This document shows positions 1 through 10,580 of a stretch of 64,000 nucleotides of DNA, piece after piece; within the stretch, counting starts at the first letter, position 1, and every line of letters starts with the position of its first letter. The stretch is from Helianthus annuus. Taxonomy: Eukaryota > Streptophyta > Magnoliopsida > Asterales > Asteraceae. The DNA is taken from NCBI RefSeq assembly GCF_002127325.2, contig NC_035436.2, positions 22,644,383 to 22,708,382 on the forward strand, given 5' to 3'. A program made the translations under genes and the position numbers. The notes under the pieces were generated by a model. It was not told the origin of the DNA. It saw nothing but the letters and a program-made list of their open reading frames with translations, and ran no database searches.

Positions 1-660
1 AGTTCAGTGCAAATCCTTTCTGAGCCCTGGTTTCGATCTCCACTGTATCTTCACCACAACCACTACCAATACCAAATTCCACAAAATCCTAACCAATTTT
101 GGTTACCATCAAACCCTAACGATGTTTCGTTTCGAAGATGCGACGCATGGAGAAACGCATGATTTTGAGTTCGTACCTTCAATCTATTTATGATTTCTTT
201 ACGATTTCTAATTGTCAGATCTATTTTGGATGTAAGTTATGGATATAGATCCCTATTCCATGCTGTATAAAAAAATGAATTCTTTGATACCAAATTTTTA
301 AGTTAAAAATCAACTTTTTTTTGTTTCAATTAGTCAAAGTGTTATTTTATATGAGGATAATGTAATATGTTTATACTCTATGTATATATGTTTGGGTTTC
401 GGTTGTATTTGGGAATTTTTTTTAGGTATATTCGTTTTATATTTTGTGCAAGCGTGTAGTGAGCATCATCTCGAAGAATCACAGGGTATTGCAGGAAAAG
501 CGCTTTAGTCGAATCATCCGTTTTTCTTCCCAGATGTGAAAGAATATCATATAAACGAGTACCCACTTGTTCAACACGTTAGAAAATATGGTTTAAATGC
601 TACTGTTGCAATTATACGGGTGACGATGATTATATACTTGAGTTTTTTCTTCCGGTCAAC

Positions 661-930
661 ATGAAAGGGTCAACAAAACAACAACTTTTGTTGAATAATT
701 TATCGAGTACAATGCAGAGGATTTGTAGGAGTTTGAGAACTATTTCTAATGCGGAATTATCAGGTGTAGCGGGGCTCGGTGTTGGAGTTCGTAACGGTCT
801 CAATGAAAACCAGTTGTCAACTACTGCTGATCAAGTTTCTATAAATGCAACTGAGTCAAGTAGCGCTTGGACAGGAGCAAGTGCACCTGATCAGATGGTT
901 GGTGGATTAAGACGACAGTCTGAGGCTTAA
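661..930 (+). CDS. unrecognised 89-residue reading frame inside the CACTA element
   Basis: An open frame of 89 codons, rich in Ser, Asn and Leu, with no domain I recognise. It could be an exon of the CACTA element's own genes or chance. The next frame at 1008-1217 is of similar low-complexity composition, and no convincing splice model joins them. Not a supported gene. Confidence 0.2.
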   Translation: MKGSTKQQLLLNNLSSTMQRICRSLRTISNAELSGVAGLGVGVRNGLNENQLSTTADQVSINATESSSAWTGASAPDQMVGGLRRQSEA

Positions 931-1386
931 TCATAATTAAGTGTTCCATAACAATACTTTCCTACAAGCTATTTTTTGTTTGGTTTTAGAAAATCTATTT
1001 AGTTTTTATGCATTTTTATTCATGTTTGTACAACGTACGGGTTAAATATTATTATTTTTTAGAAAATAAAACAAAAACAAACAATGCTTCACTCGTTAGC
1101 TCGATAGAATCTCCATCTCCGGTTACTAATGAAGCTGGTAGTACTGAAATAGACGAAAACAACGATTACATATGCTTGAAATTAAAGCTTTCAAAGGCAG
1201 TTACTTTAGATATTTAGTTAAACAAATGTCAATGCAGTTGTCGGTAGATCCATGAATCATAGTCCTTGTGAGGTTGTGCAACGAAGTTGTGGCGGTGTTG
1301 ATGGAAATTTTGATTGTTCTGCAACGATTACATAACATTTTCGAAGCGAGTAATTCAAGTTTTAATACAGAGGTTGATCATTTTTG

Positions 1387-1516
1387 AAGCGGAACCCGAC
1401 CCAACCCGAAACTCGTTCCAACCCGAACCAAAACAACCCTTTTTTAATTGACCCGTTTTGACCCGAACCCGTTTTGACCCATGACCCGACCCGACCCAAC
1501 CCGTTTGCCAGGTCTA
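1387..1516. repeat. GACCCG-rich degenerate repeat
   Basis: Degenerate tandem words of the GACCCGACCC / AACCCG type, ending in TTTGCCAGGTC. A shorter relative with the same ending lies at 2390-2441. Probably the decayed core or edge of a small dispersed element. Confidence 0.6.
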
Positions 1517-1922
1517 AATGTTAGCTTAACTAGTTAGAATTTTGTTGGATATTGGATTAGATTTCGGCGGGTCAGGTAAAGATGGAATTTAGTTTGCCTT
1601 TTAGGCTGTGATAATGCAGTTTGGTAATGTGATTTAGTTTTTTTCTTATGGACGTTCAGATTTAGACTCAATTTCTTTGGCGGGTCAGTCAGTGTGATTT
1701 AGACTTGTATTTTGAAAAGCCAACATATAGAAATGTGTCGTATTAAGAACACATACAATACAAAATGTTTGCAGGTCAACTCGACCAGTTTGACATGTAC
1801 GAAATTTTATATGTTTTAACCAATCAACCATCATCCAACAAGTTCTAGTGGCAGATAGCTCTTGTGTTATGTTTTTTTTATTTGTCACTGAGCTTAAATC
1901 TAAAGTCTCTAAAGTAAAATAC

Positions 1923-2035
1923 CATGCTTTTAAATCGACATTTTCATATTGTACGTTTTTATTTTGGGGCAAGGATTAATATCTTATGCTTTCATGCTCT
2001 TAAATCGACGTTTTTATTTGGGGGAAAGGATTAAT
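1923..2035. repeat. imperfect tandem duplication, about 70-bp unit
   Basis: The words CATGCT(T/C)TTAAATCGAC, TTTTTATTT and AGGATTAATA recur with an offset of about 70 bp. No function suggested. Confidence 0.45.
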
Positions 2036-2389
2036 ACTGTACTTGTTTCATTCCATTTTTATGCTTTTTTTTACACGAAGTATAGTGATAAAGTGATTTA
2101 TTTGTGGACATTGCAGAAAATGGCCTATGCAGCATTGATGCTAGCAAATTTGGGGTTAGAAGGTTCCCATGTTCAGATTCATAGGACCACTACGTCATGC
2201 TTGAATTTGGACATTATGAGTAAAGGTTATCATCTCTTTCATTTACACATTCTTTCTTTTCCAATATCATAGCTGGTGACATAATTTTCATTTGAATATG
2301 TTTAGTTAAGTTAAATAGACTGTATTCGTTTTTGTATAATTAATATACTAATATGTACTGATGTAAGATTTTAGTATATCTAAAAAAAC

Positions 2390-2441
2390 TAACCCGACCC
2401 GAAACCTGTTTTGACCCATGACCCGACCCGTTTGCCAGGTC
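2390..2441. repeat. second GACCCG-rich block
   Basis: Shares the order TTTTGACCCATGACCCGACC then TTTGCCAGGTC with the block at 1387-1516. Confidence 0.5.
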
Positions 2442-2671
2442 CACTTATAAGCACTGATCTTGATATGAATTGGGCATTATGTACCAAGAGTAAAGGTGGG
2501 ATTATTGTGTACAAGATTGAAAACGTGGGATTATTAAAAACCAATTTTCCTTAGTTTTTCTATAAAAATGTTAGCCTGCTAGTTTAAAACTTTATTAATT
2601 GTTTTGTAAAATGATTTTTTGCGCTATTATGACTAGAGTTTAATAAATATTTGTTGAAAACTAAAATCTAG

Positions 2672-2935
2672 GTCGGAGATGAAATTTTCCTCAAAAGCAT
2701 TCTAAACTCTACCGAGACTGTAGCAAGAGGAAGAGTCCAGAGCTTGGACCCAAATGATCTAGTTGGTGGTACAGAGATTGGACCAGAATGGTGTGAGGTA
2801 AACGTTCAAGTACCAATAAAAAAATGTAAACTTGGTAAGACCATATGGTTTATTTTCTACAATTCAAGATTGTATTGGTGCATCCATCACATGGCCTTAT
2901 CCATTCATCTCGATATGTATTTGTTAAACTTTTGA
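2672..2935 (+). pseudogene. CACTA transposase C-terminal exon, remnant
   Basis: After an acceptor-like AG at 2670-2671 the frame reads for about 50 residues with a pattern seen near the C-terminus of plant Ptta/En/Spm transposases: VARGRVQSLDP, then a Val-Gly-Gly / Ile-Gly segment, then CEVNVQVPIKKCKL. It then runs into AT-rich sequence. The upstream transposase core is not recognisable. Its position, just inside the subterminal repeats, is right for a CACTA transposase 3' end. The family call rests on a remembered pattern only. Confidence 0.5.
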
Positions 2936-3234
2936 TACAAATAATTTTAATATCATGGAACTTAATGCTTATACATGGATGACTTATTTGTAGGTAGTCC
3001 ATGAGGATTGAGGACGCATGATGACTCAAGATTTTATGCTTCTTATTTCTTTAATTGCTTTTAATTTCTTTGTTAAATGTTAAGACTTTATGTTAGATAA
3101 TGTTATAACTTATTTATGGTTAGTGTTTTTGTTATGAACATGCTTCTTTGAAATATAATGAAGTTTTATTTCTTTCATTAGTTGATTGATGTTATACAAT
3201 AACTATTAGGATGTTATATGTTGATGGTCTGTTT

Positions 3235-3750
3235 ATAAAATTGGTTTTATAATCTTATTTGGGATATTAGGACCATTTTTTTGATATTAAAATAGCTATA
3301 ACGTTACATCATAAGGGTCCTATAAATTAATTTTTAAGGACGCTTATATGTGTATTAAAAGATTAAAAGTAGGTAATCACATATTAGAACATTGTAAAAG
3401 TGTCATAATATGTTCTTTTTAGGACGCTATTTAAGTTGTCTATAGATATATTATGCGACCATAAAATTGGTTTCATAATCTTAATTGGTATATTAGGACC
3501 CTTTTATTGGTACTAAATAAGCTGTAATGTAACATCATAAGGGTCCTATCAATTAATTTCTAAGGACGCTTGTAAGTGTATCAAAAGATTAAAAGTATGT
3601 AAGCACATGTTAGAACATCATAAAAGTGTCATAATATGTTTTTATTAGGACACTATTTTGGTTGTTAAAAGACATTACGCGACCATAAAATTGGTTTCAT
3701 AATCTTATTTGAGATGTTAGGACACTTTTTTAGTTCCGGGACTTATTACG
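3235..3750. repeat. CACTA subterminal tandem repeats, period about 225 bp
   Basis: The word ATAAAATTGG(T)TT(C/T)ATAATCTTA starts at 3235, 3461 and 3685, so the unit is 224-226 bp and is present about 2.3 times. Inside each unit, motifs of the type AGGACGCT and GGGTCCTAT recur. Arrays like this bind transposase in CACTA elements. The last partial unit leads directly into the terminus at 3860. Confidence 0.75.
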
Positions 3751-3860
3751 ACCCCTTTACATGAAACGCTTTTACCGTTGGTCCTATTAAATGAAAGGTC
3801 CTATAAAATAGCATTTTAGGACGCTTTTGCGCGTACTAAAAACCCAGTTTTCTTGTAGTG

Positions 3861-3863
3861 TTA
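3861..3863. other. CACTA 3-bp target site duplication (right copy)
   Basis: TTA follows the CACTA end. The intact LTR at 20392-21019 has TTA at the same place (20449-20451). The left copy of the duplication would be outside the window. Confidence 0.7.
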
Positions 3864-4184
3864 GGTCCGGCTCAAGCCCGACGTCACGACATTCCTCCGT
3901 GGTGCGCCCCAGTTCGACACGCGAAGCACGGAGAGCCGCGAACCAGTCCCAGGTGACGCATCACCATGACATCATCACTGTGATGTCATGCTGATGTCAT
4001 GAAGTTGAAAATGGATGAAAATTATAGAACAAACTTTCAAACGACGAAACACAAAAGTGTTTCGTCACTTTGTTGTATGTTGTCCCCATTTCGTCGCCTG
4101 TTGGGCTTCTTCAGGCCCAATCTTTGGCCCAAAACTTGTTTCGTCGAGTTATTTGTGTTTCGTCAAGTCTGTGTCTGGGTCTAG

Positions 4185-4192
4185 TATATATA
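4185..4192 (+). promoter_or_regulatory. TATA box of the 5' LTR
   Basis: TATATATA in the middle of the LTR, preserved in the 3' LTR at 20761. Transcription would start about 30 bp downstream. Confidence 0.55.
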
Positions 4193-4445
4193 GCCCTCAT
4201 AGTTTCTGTGTGAAACTGATGAGAGACCTGTGAGACTTAGTGAAACTCTGTAAACATTGTTTGTACATGTTTCGGGTTGTACTCATCCCTAATCAATAGA
4301 TATTGAATCTTTTGGTTACGCGTGTTCTTGTTTTACACTTTGTTTGGTTTGCACCGTCACGGGGATTCCGCACCCGTTACCGTGTTTGTGATAAACAAGG
4401 ATAAGGTTTTCGTTATCGATCCACCGGAAAAACGGGTCCTACAAT

Positions 4446-4460
4446 TGGTATCAGAGCCTT
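4446..4460 (+). other. primer binding site (initiator tRNA-Met)
   Basis: TGGTATCAGAGCCTT two bases after the LTR end, the usual plant PBS complementary to the 3' end of initiator tRNA-Met. Confidence 0.85.
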
Positions 4461-5724
4461 GGCTCTAATAATTGTTTAAAACCAAACATATTTGGGTTTT
4501 TATCAAGTTTGAAACTGTTTGTTTATGATTTTCTGAAAAAGTGTTCTTGAAAGTTTATATTTTTTCTTTCTGAAAAAGTCACTAAAATCAGTGCTTAAAT
4601 CGTTGTTTTTGCTAAAAGTTTTATCGAAAACCTTGCTTGTTTGAGTGTTTACATATTAACATTTGGTTTTTGTTGAAAGTTTATGCAAAAATTTGTGATC
4701 GGAAATTTTTCCGGTGGCCGGTAAACTCAAAAACTCATCGAAACTTCATAGTGTTCTACAAATATTCAAAGTGTTCTTCGTTATGTTGTATGTTTGATCT
4801 GAATTTGGTGTTAAATTAACAGTGTTAATTGATTATAATATAATTGTTTGACTATTGTGCATAAAATGATGATGTTTTAGTTGAAAATAGCATGGTCGAA
4901 AGTTGAAAAAAGAAGACCTTTGTGTCAGTAAAAGATAAGCCAAAGTTTGAAAATTGTGGCTTTGTGTCAAAAGGTGATAAGGCTTGTTGAAAATATCTCA
5001 CAAACTAAGATCTTATCCTATCTTGTTTCGTCGCAAGTCAAGTGTTTCGCCGATATCAACAAACAACAATTCTGTTTCGTCGCCTATTTATCAGTTTCGT
5101 CGGAGATGTTTGTGTGTGTCGAGGAAGAAAAAGAGGTCAGAAAATTGATGTTGTCGGCTAAGAATAAATGGAAGGATAGGATTGGTCGATTTTAGCAGTG
5201 GTGAAGTTTATTAATTAATAAAAAAATCAAAGCTGTTAAAGATCAAAGAATGGGGATGGATCAAAGGAAGTGATGTCGGCTGGGTTGTTTGTTTGTCTGC
5301 TAGTGTTTGATGCATGATCTGGGCCCACATGACGAAAGTGAGTTGTGAATGACGGTTACACTTCATATTCTCTTGGATTGGGCTTGATATCTTGGGCTTT
5401 TTCTTTAAGATTTGGCCAGGGAGATTTATTTCATGCAATGGATTATGGATATACATATTTTCATGGTATGAGCTTTATAATGGGTTTGGATTAATGAGGT
5501 TTTGTTTGTTTTAGTTCGGGCTACATTTGAGAACAATTTAGTGGGGTCGGGTATTCGTGGAGTTGACTTGAATCGCGCTTCCAAACATCACGGTTTCATC
5601 AAAAAAAAAAAAAAAAACAGTTTCGTCGAGATACTTGTTCAGTTTTTAAACAGAAGTGTTGCGAAAGTGTCTTAATTGTCTGTTTTCAAGTATTCGATCA
5701 GGTTCTCAATTTCATACACCAATC
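4461..5724 (+). other. long non-coding leader of the copia-type element
   Basis: No credible coding region. Holds repeated TTTCGTCG-type words (for example 5024-5100), a run of 17 A at 5601-5617, and a stretch at 5541-5580 that recurs inverted near 62455-62500 in the related element at the window's right end. Confidence 0.6.
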
Positions 5725-5965
5725 ATGAGTTGTACAAGTCCGTGGGATTGGAGTACGGACCCACGACCAGTTCAAAATCAGACTTCGATGGCCGAATATT
5801 TAGCGAATTCCATACCTCGACCCCATCCACACTAGACTTCGATGGCCGCATATTTAATGAATTCCATTCCTCAAGTCCAACCTCAACCTCCAGCTTCCAC
5901 AACACAACCTCAATTCAATCCAAGTGTCGATTGTGGTCCGGCCATACAGTTGGGAAACGGTGATC
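5725..5965 (+). pseudogene. gag N-terminus of the copia-type element
   Basis: A frame starts at the ATG at 5725, in the position expected for gag. It contains a 51-bp internal duplication (5782 and 5833; repeated residues TSMAEYL / TSMAAYL) and a TAG between the two units. At 5961-5965 it meets TGATC, the target duplication of the gag-only element. The same reading frame resumes at 15711, and the combined N-terminus resembles the gag of the minus-strand copy (60608-59943), both having an acidic Ser/Gly-rich segment. Broken by the stop and the 9.7-kb insertion. Confidence 0.65.
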
Positions 5966-7642
5966 TGTCACACCCCGACCACGTGTAACAACAAAACGTG
6001 GCGGAAACGTCGGGGAGTGTTGTAACAGAATCATTGTTTCATAACACATGGAAATTTAAATATTGTTTTATTGATTAAATGAACTCGTTGTTCTATTACA
6101 ATCACATAAGTACAACTATGATCTTCCAAGTTTTAAAGTTGCTAAGGCACGAGTCCATCCTAAATGTAGCATGCATCAACAATCATCTCAAGACAGCACC
6201 TGAAACATGTGTAAAAATAGGTACGTCAGCATAAAAATGCCTGTGAGATACATAGGTTTTGTGAAAACGGAGTTCATGACTTATGTTTGAGAAAATGTTT
6301 AGTCATGAACTTTGTAAATTTGCTTTGTCTTGTAAATCATTTGAAAAACGATAGGATCAGATGATATGTATAAATAAGAGAATAATGTAGGGTTAACTGA
6401 ATAACCATGTAAAATGAGTTTGTATAAGTTAAGTTGTTTGAAAAACAATGTCTTAATAAAACGTTTATGGTATATATAAAATATACCTTGGTTTTAAGAA
6501 AGTTGAATAAGTAATATATTAAAATATATTTCAGTTCCAATATTGTTAACCCAAGTGTACTAAATAACGCCACGGTATGTAATGCAATGAAAACACTTAT
6601 ATATAAGAAGTACCAGCGGCGTATCTACCATGTTTTCATCACATTACACTCGTTCCGTTATCTAAACACTAACCAAAACTAAATCGTTTGATAGATAGTG
6701 TATTAAATATACTTTAGTTGTTCAAAATAATAGTTTTCAGTAGTATATTACAAGTATACCTTGGATTTATAAATAACACATTAAACCATGTTTTAGTTTT
6801 GTAACTAACATATCAGTATATGCTTTGGATGTGATAAATAACATATTAAACTATGTTTTAGTTATGTAAGTAACATATCACAATATGCTTTGGATGATTA
6901 CAAAATATATGTTGGTTCTGTACAATACCACACATGAGAGTATATCAAACTATACTTTTTGGGAGTATATCAAAATATACTTTAAAGGTGCGATTTAAGA
7001 ATTCATTCAGACCTGGTGCATCAAACTACACCTTTGAGACTATAGGGATACCACAAAGGAAATCCCTATTTGGATGGAGAAACGAATTGGTTTCAGACAT
7101 TCCATGACAACAGGAATGGGGTGTCTAGTCCTATAGCGCTATATCATACTACCAATCGGTCTGGTGAACAAAATAAGTACTATTCCGACAATTACTTTTG
7201 TAGTCCTTGAGAAATTAGTGTTTAAATCATAGATAGTCATTTAGTTTGTCAAAAGATAATTACTAACATGTATAATCAATTATACTTTGAAATCATGAAA
7301 ATAACAGATAGGTACACATGCTTCACCCCAAAACAGTTCAGAAAACAGTAAAAGAGGGGAACTATGTACTCACCTGAGATTGCTTTGAGTTCCTTGTATA
7401 ACAACCAGATAATGCTAAAGATCACGGGATATCAAACGGCACCTAATAGGTAGCTATGTTAATATACCGGACCAAATCGGAAGGATCGGACAGTACGCGG
7501 GTTCGTAAACCAAACGAGTATGGAGACTCGTGTGATATGGCTTAGCAAAGCCTACATACTAAAATGAAACCTAATCTAAGTGCTTACGGTCCATCACGAC
7601 CCGTTTAGGTAGCTTATGCTACCCTAACGCGTCGTTCGCGTA

Positions 7643-8105
7643 GAACGCGTTCGGGACGCCTAACATTGCGACCACACGGTATAACCTCGGAAGGTTATAG
7701 CTATGGTCACCTAATGTGTTTGGTCGGGTCCTAATGACCGACCAAATGGGTCGGGTTCGAAAGTATAAGCGATGGTTTAAATCGCTTACCTTACGACCCT
7801 ATATAAGCACTAAACTAAAAGTGACGAGCTAAGCATGTTAGAACATGCTTAACTAAGTTTAGAAACAGGTTTGGCATCAAAACAAACGGCTTTGATGCCC
7901 ACGAGTAGTTTGGTTACAAAATACGCAAAAATGCGCATTTTGGCCGAAACTACGACTCGTCACTGGGCCTAGTTAACGTGGTGATCAGTAGGTATAGTCA
8001 CTACGGACTATAACCATCGTGATCACGCTCACGTTATGAAGTTCCATGAACTTCGCATCGACCATAAGCTGGTCAATGCAGAAAGTCAACAAAACGTTGA
8101 CTTTC
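7643..8105 (-). promoter_or_regulatory. array of about eleven short perfect hairpins in the LTR leader
   Basis: Successive inverted repeats: 7643-7652 palindrome, 7681-7698 (7-bp stem), 7719-7746 (9 bp), 7766-7788 (8 bp), 7830-7851 (10 bp, 2-nt loop), 7873-7899 (9 bp), 7901-7960 (long, bulged), 7975-8035 (nested, three stems), 8038-8054 (7 bp, loop CAT), 8060-8074 (5 bp) and 8081-8105 (10 bp). They begin about 150 bp downstream of the TATA box on the minus strand, so they should lie in the transcript's leader. Same array in the other LTR at 14012-14473. Role unknown. Confidence 0.7.
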
Positions 8106-8254
8106 GGACTCGAAAAGCGAATAAAAGAGCGAAAGAAGACTTACGGAGGGTCCCCGAGTGCTAATCAAGACCAAATAGCTCAGGTATGAAACAATGGTTT
8201 CAACTTAGAGCTCTAAGATCTGATTTTGTGAATTTTACACTAAAGGGGGGGGGG

Positions 8255-8262
8255 TATTTATA
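8255..8262 (-). promoter_or_regulatory. TATA box of the 3' LTR
   Basis: TATAAATA on the minus strand beside a C/G homopolymer that differs in length between the two LTRs. Confidence 0.55.
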
Positions 8263-9339
8263 GGAAAAGTGGAACCGTTAGGATCGTTTTATCGAATATC
8301 GTGCCTTGATCTCGTGCGTACATGTGTCCAAGTGGATAAGTTCAGTGAACTTGACCCTTGGCTCTTCGTTGGGTGAAAAGGCATCGCCCCTTGATCGAAC
8401 GAAAGGCCAGATTCTGCATTAAATGCAAAATCTTCTGTCAGACATGTTCACGCGGCCCGCCTAAGGATTTGGCAAATCCTTACGCGCCCCGCCTAAGGTT
8501 CCCAGACCAGAATTTTCAATTTTGGTCCCTGCACTTCAGAAACGCGTAATTTGGCCCATTTTTGGCACGTTTAAGCCCCGTTAACCTCATTTCAAGGCTC
8601 TAGGATGAACTTAAAGTGTAGGGGACTTGAAATATGCTCAAAAATATTCCGGATGTCGGTTCGTTTGGCCGTACGATCGCGATGTTCGCTTAATTACGAC
8701 GGAATGCGCATAGGCGCGAAAGACGATCCAAATGACGCGACGAATGGATTTTTCTCATGCCAAACACTAAGGCATAATATAAGGATGCTTACATAAATTT
8801 TTGGATGTCCGGATGTATTCAGAACGTGAGTTATGCGCGAAAGTGCAAACTTATGCACTTTTTGACACTTTTAGTCCCTGAATGATCCAAAAGTTTGTTT
8901 TAGCATACCAAACCCCTCAAAGCCTATTTCTAAGCTTATGTAAAGGATATATATGGTATGTTTAACTTATGGACATGTTCCGGAATGTTCGTTACAGTTC
9001 AAATTGGCATACTTTCGCAGTTTGTCAAGTTTAGTCCCTGTAAGCGAATTAACTTGTTTTTGCCATACCAAAGCCTTCAAAACTTATTTCTAAGTTATGT
9101 AAAGGTTATTTAAGGTATGTTAAGTGTATGATGGTCTCCCGGAGTATTTATCGCATTAAACTGAGTACGTTTATGCACCAGTTTGCGTATAATTCTCCAG
9201 AAAGCGTTGTAGAGTATGAAATTGAACAAGAATTGATATGTGCAAAGCATACACATATTTATACAAATCCCAAGTATGAAATACAATATTTCCTTGGTTT
9301 GGCACTTTGTTTGATGGTTGAAGTGACACAGGTGTCACA

Positions 9340-9354
9340 GTCTCCCCTACTTTA
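9340..9354 (-). other. polypurine tract of the gag-only element
   Basis: On the minus strand TAAAGTAGGGGAGAC directly precedes the LTR start TGTGACACC. Confidence 0.75.
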
Positions 9355-9358
9355 GGAA

Positions 9359-9373
9359 ATTTCGTCCCGAAAT
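9359..9373 (-). promoter_or_regulatory. palindromic ATTTCGGGACGAAAT motif
   Basis: On the minus strand the motif lies just upstream of the PPT. The identical 15-mer lies at 46505-46519 in the autonomous gypsy element, with a variant at 46597-46611, also upstream of that element's PPT. Confidence 0.65.
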
Positions 9374-9828
9374 TTAATTCTAGAGGAAACTCGTGAGGAC
9401 AGTTGTGAAGGTTTCGCCTTATAATAGATCCATTGAACCCTTAGGTAAAACTCTGGGCCATGTTAGGATTCTTAGCGAATTTGTTAACCCTCAGAGTGAA
9501 TTCCTTGAAATAGTAAAACATGAAATTTTGAACTACTGATTGACGAACGTTTCTTATGAAGGCTTATCATAGGAAACTTGGTGTGTGATTGAGATCAGAA
9601 TTGGGGGGAGTGTGAGAATAAATGACATTGGTCGAGGTCCGAGACTTCTCCCGTATCATTATTCTTGTCACTAGGTCTTAACACATGATGAAACTTCCTG
9701 TGGTTCCTGTGCACTGAATTCCATAATTATGTAGGCCTCCATAATTACGTAATTCCTTGCACAGTCCGCACAGTCCATTTCATAATCCGTAGGAAAATTA
9801 CTTGAATAAATATGAAGCGATTTGACTA

Positions 9829-10018
9829 GACCACCAAAGGATCCTTTTAATTCGATCAACGAACGATCTTTTAACTAGATCAACACATGATCTTCTTAAC
9901 TAGACCGTCGTACGATCTCTTTAAATAGACCGCTTAAGGGATCATTTTTATATCATCACATGATATTTCTAATCAGATTTTCAAAATCAATCTGTTTAAG
10001 CAGACCTTTCAAGAGGTC
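9829..10018 (-). repeat. periodic hairpin array, eight units at about 25-bp spacing
   Basis: Left arms start at 9829, 9854, 9878, 9903, 9928, 9952, 9974 and 10003. Each unit pairs a GACC/GATC-type arm with a GATC/GGTC-type arm across 5-9 nt; the best are CAGATT/AATCTG and GACCT/AGGTC. Several imperfect pairs become G-U wobble pairs in the sense (minus-strand) RNA. Lies between gag and PPT in non-coding sequence. Confidence 0.6.
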
Positions 10019-10021
10019 CAA

Positions 10022-10580
10022 TTATAGAATAATACTTTATAACCCGAGGGACTTAACTACACTGTTGAAATCCATTAAGGGTTTAAGATAGTATCTTTGG
10101 ATATCCCATTATGAATCTCTAGTATGAAGATATGAAAGATTCTATGAGGATTTGGATGGATCACATACAACCACAAAACATGTAAGAAAATACATAAGCA
10201 CAAATTTAGTTAACTTGATTCTTTATTTTGTTATCCTTAGGTATGGATATTAAGGCACACTAGGAATCCAACCTATGGATTTCATTTGGCACTTTAACGA
10301 TTTATGAAGATCTATCTATAAAGATAGAGGGATTCTCAATAAGTGTTTGACTTTGTTTCTTAAAAGAAACGAGAGTTTAAGGTTCTTGGGGAGATCACAA
10401 GTGATCATAATATGACAGAACCATACGAGTAGTTTGTCGTTGGGCTGACATCATAAAGTTGCATCAAGCATTCACACAAACGCATAAATTTTGCAGAAAT
10501 AAAAACAACAAATCTTTATTTATGTGGCAACGGATTTGTCTTGAAGTGTCAAAAGATAGCAACTAAGGAAATACAAAACA
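10022..10580 (-). other. non-coding 3' interior of the gag-only element
   Basis: AT-rich, no reading frame of note. This is where protease and pol would sit in a complete element. Confidence 0.55.

Larger units (their letters stand above)
1..3860 (+). mobile_element. CACTA (En/Spm) DNA transposon, 3' part
   Basis: The right end reads as the inverse of CACTACAAGAAAAC at 3847-3860, the classic CACTA terminus, and is followed by TTA (3861-3863). The same TTA occurs at the matching site in the uninterrupted LTR copy (20449-20451), so the element inserted into that LTR with a 3-bp target duplication. Just inside the end lie about 225-bp subterminal tandem repeats, as expected for CACTA elements, and a scrap resembling a plant CACTA transposase C-terminus lies at 2672-2935. 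The left end is not in the window. Much of 1-2600 is AT-rich with only small unrecognised reading frames, and it may hold older insertions. Confidence 0.8.
3861..4443 (+). repeat. 5' LTR, truncated by the CACTA insertion
   Basis: Matches the 3' LTR from its position 58 onward and ends with GGTCCTACA immediately before the primer site. Contains several TTTCGTCG words. Confidence 0.85.
5966..9339 (-). repeat. 3' LTR of the gag-only gypsy element
   Basis: 3374 bp, near-identical to 12335-15705. Its outer end is at 5966 beside TGATC and its inner end at 9339 beside the PPT. Small reading frames in it (6337-6573, 8358-8549, 8605-8796) recur in the other LTR only because the LTRs are duplicates. 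Confidence 0.95.

Noticed and set aside
378..566. Minus-strand frame faintly like an mTERF repeat
   Set aside because: Only a short weak resemblance and no neighbouring repeats or splice sites.
1387..1516. GACCCG repeats considered as telomeric
   Set aside because: Not the plant telomere unit and strongly degenerate.
6337..6573. Frame repeated exactly at 12706-12942
   Set aside because: It lies in both LTRs of the gag-only element; identity reflects LTR duplication, not a gene family.
8358..8549. Frame repeated at 14724-14915
   Set aside because: LTR sequence, non-coding.
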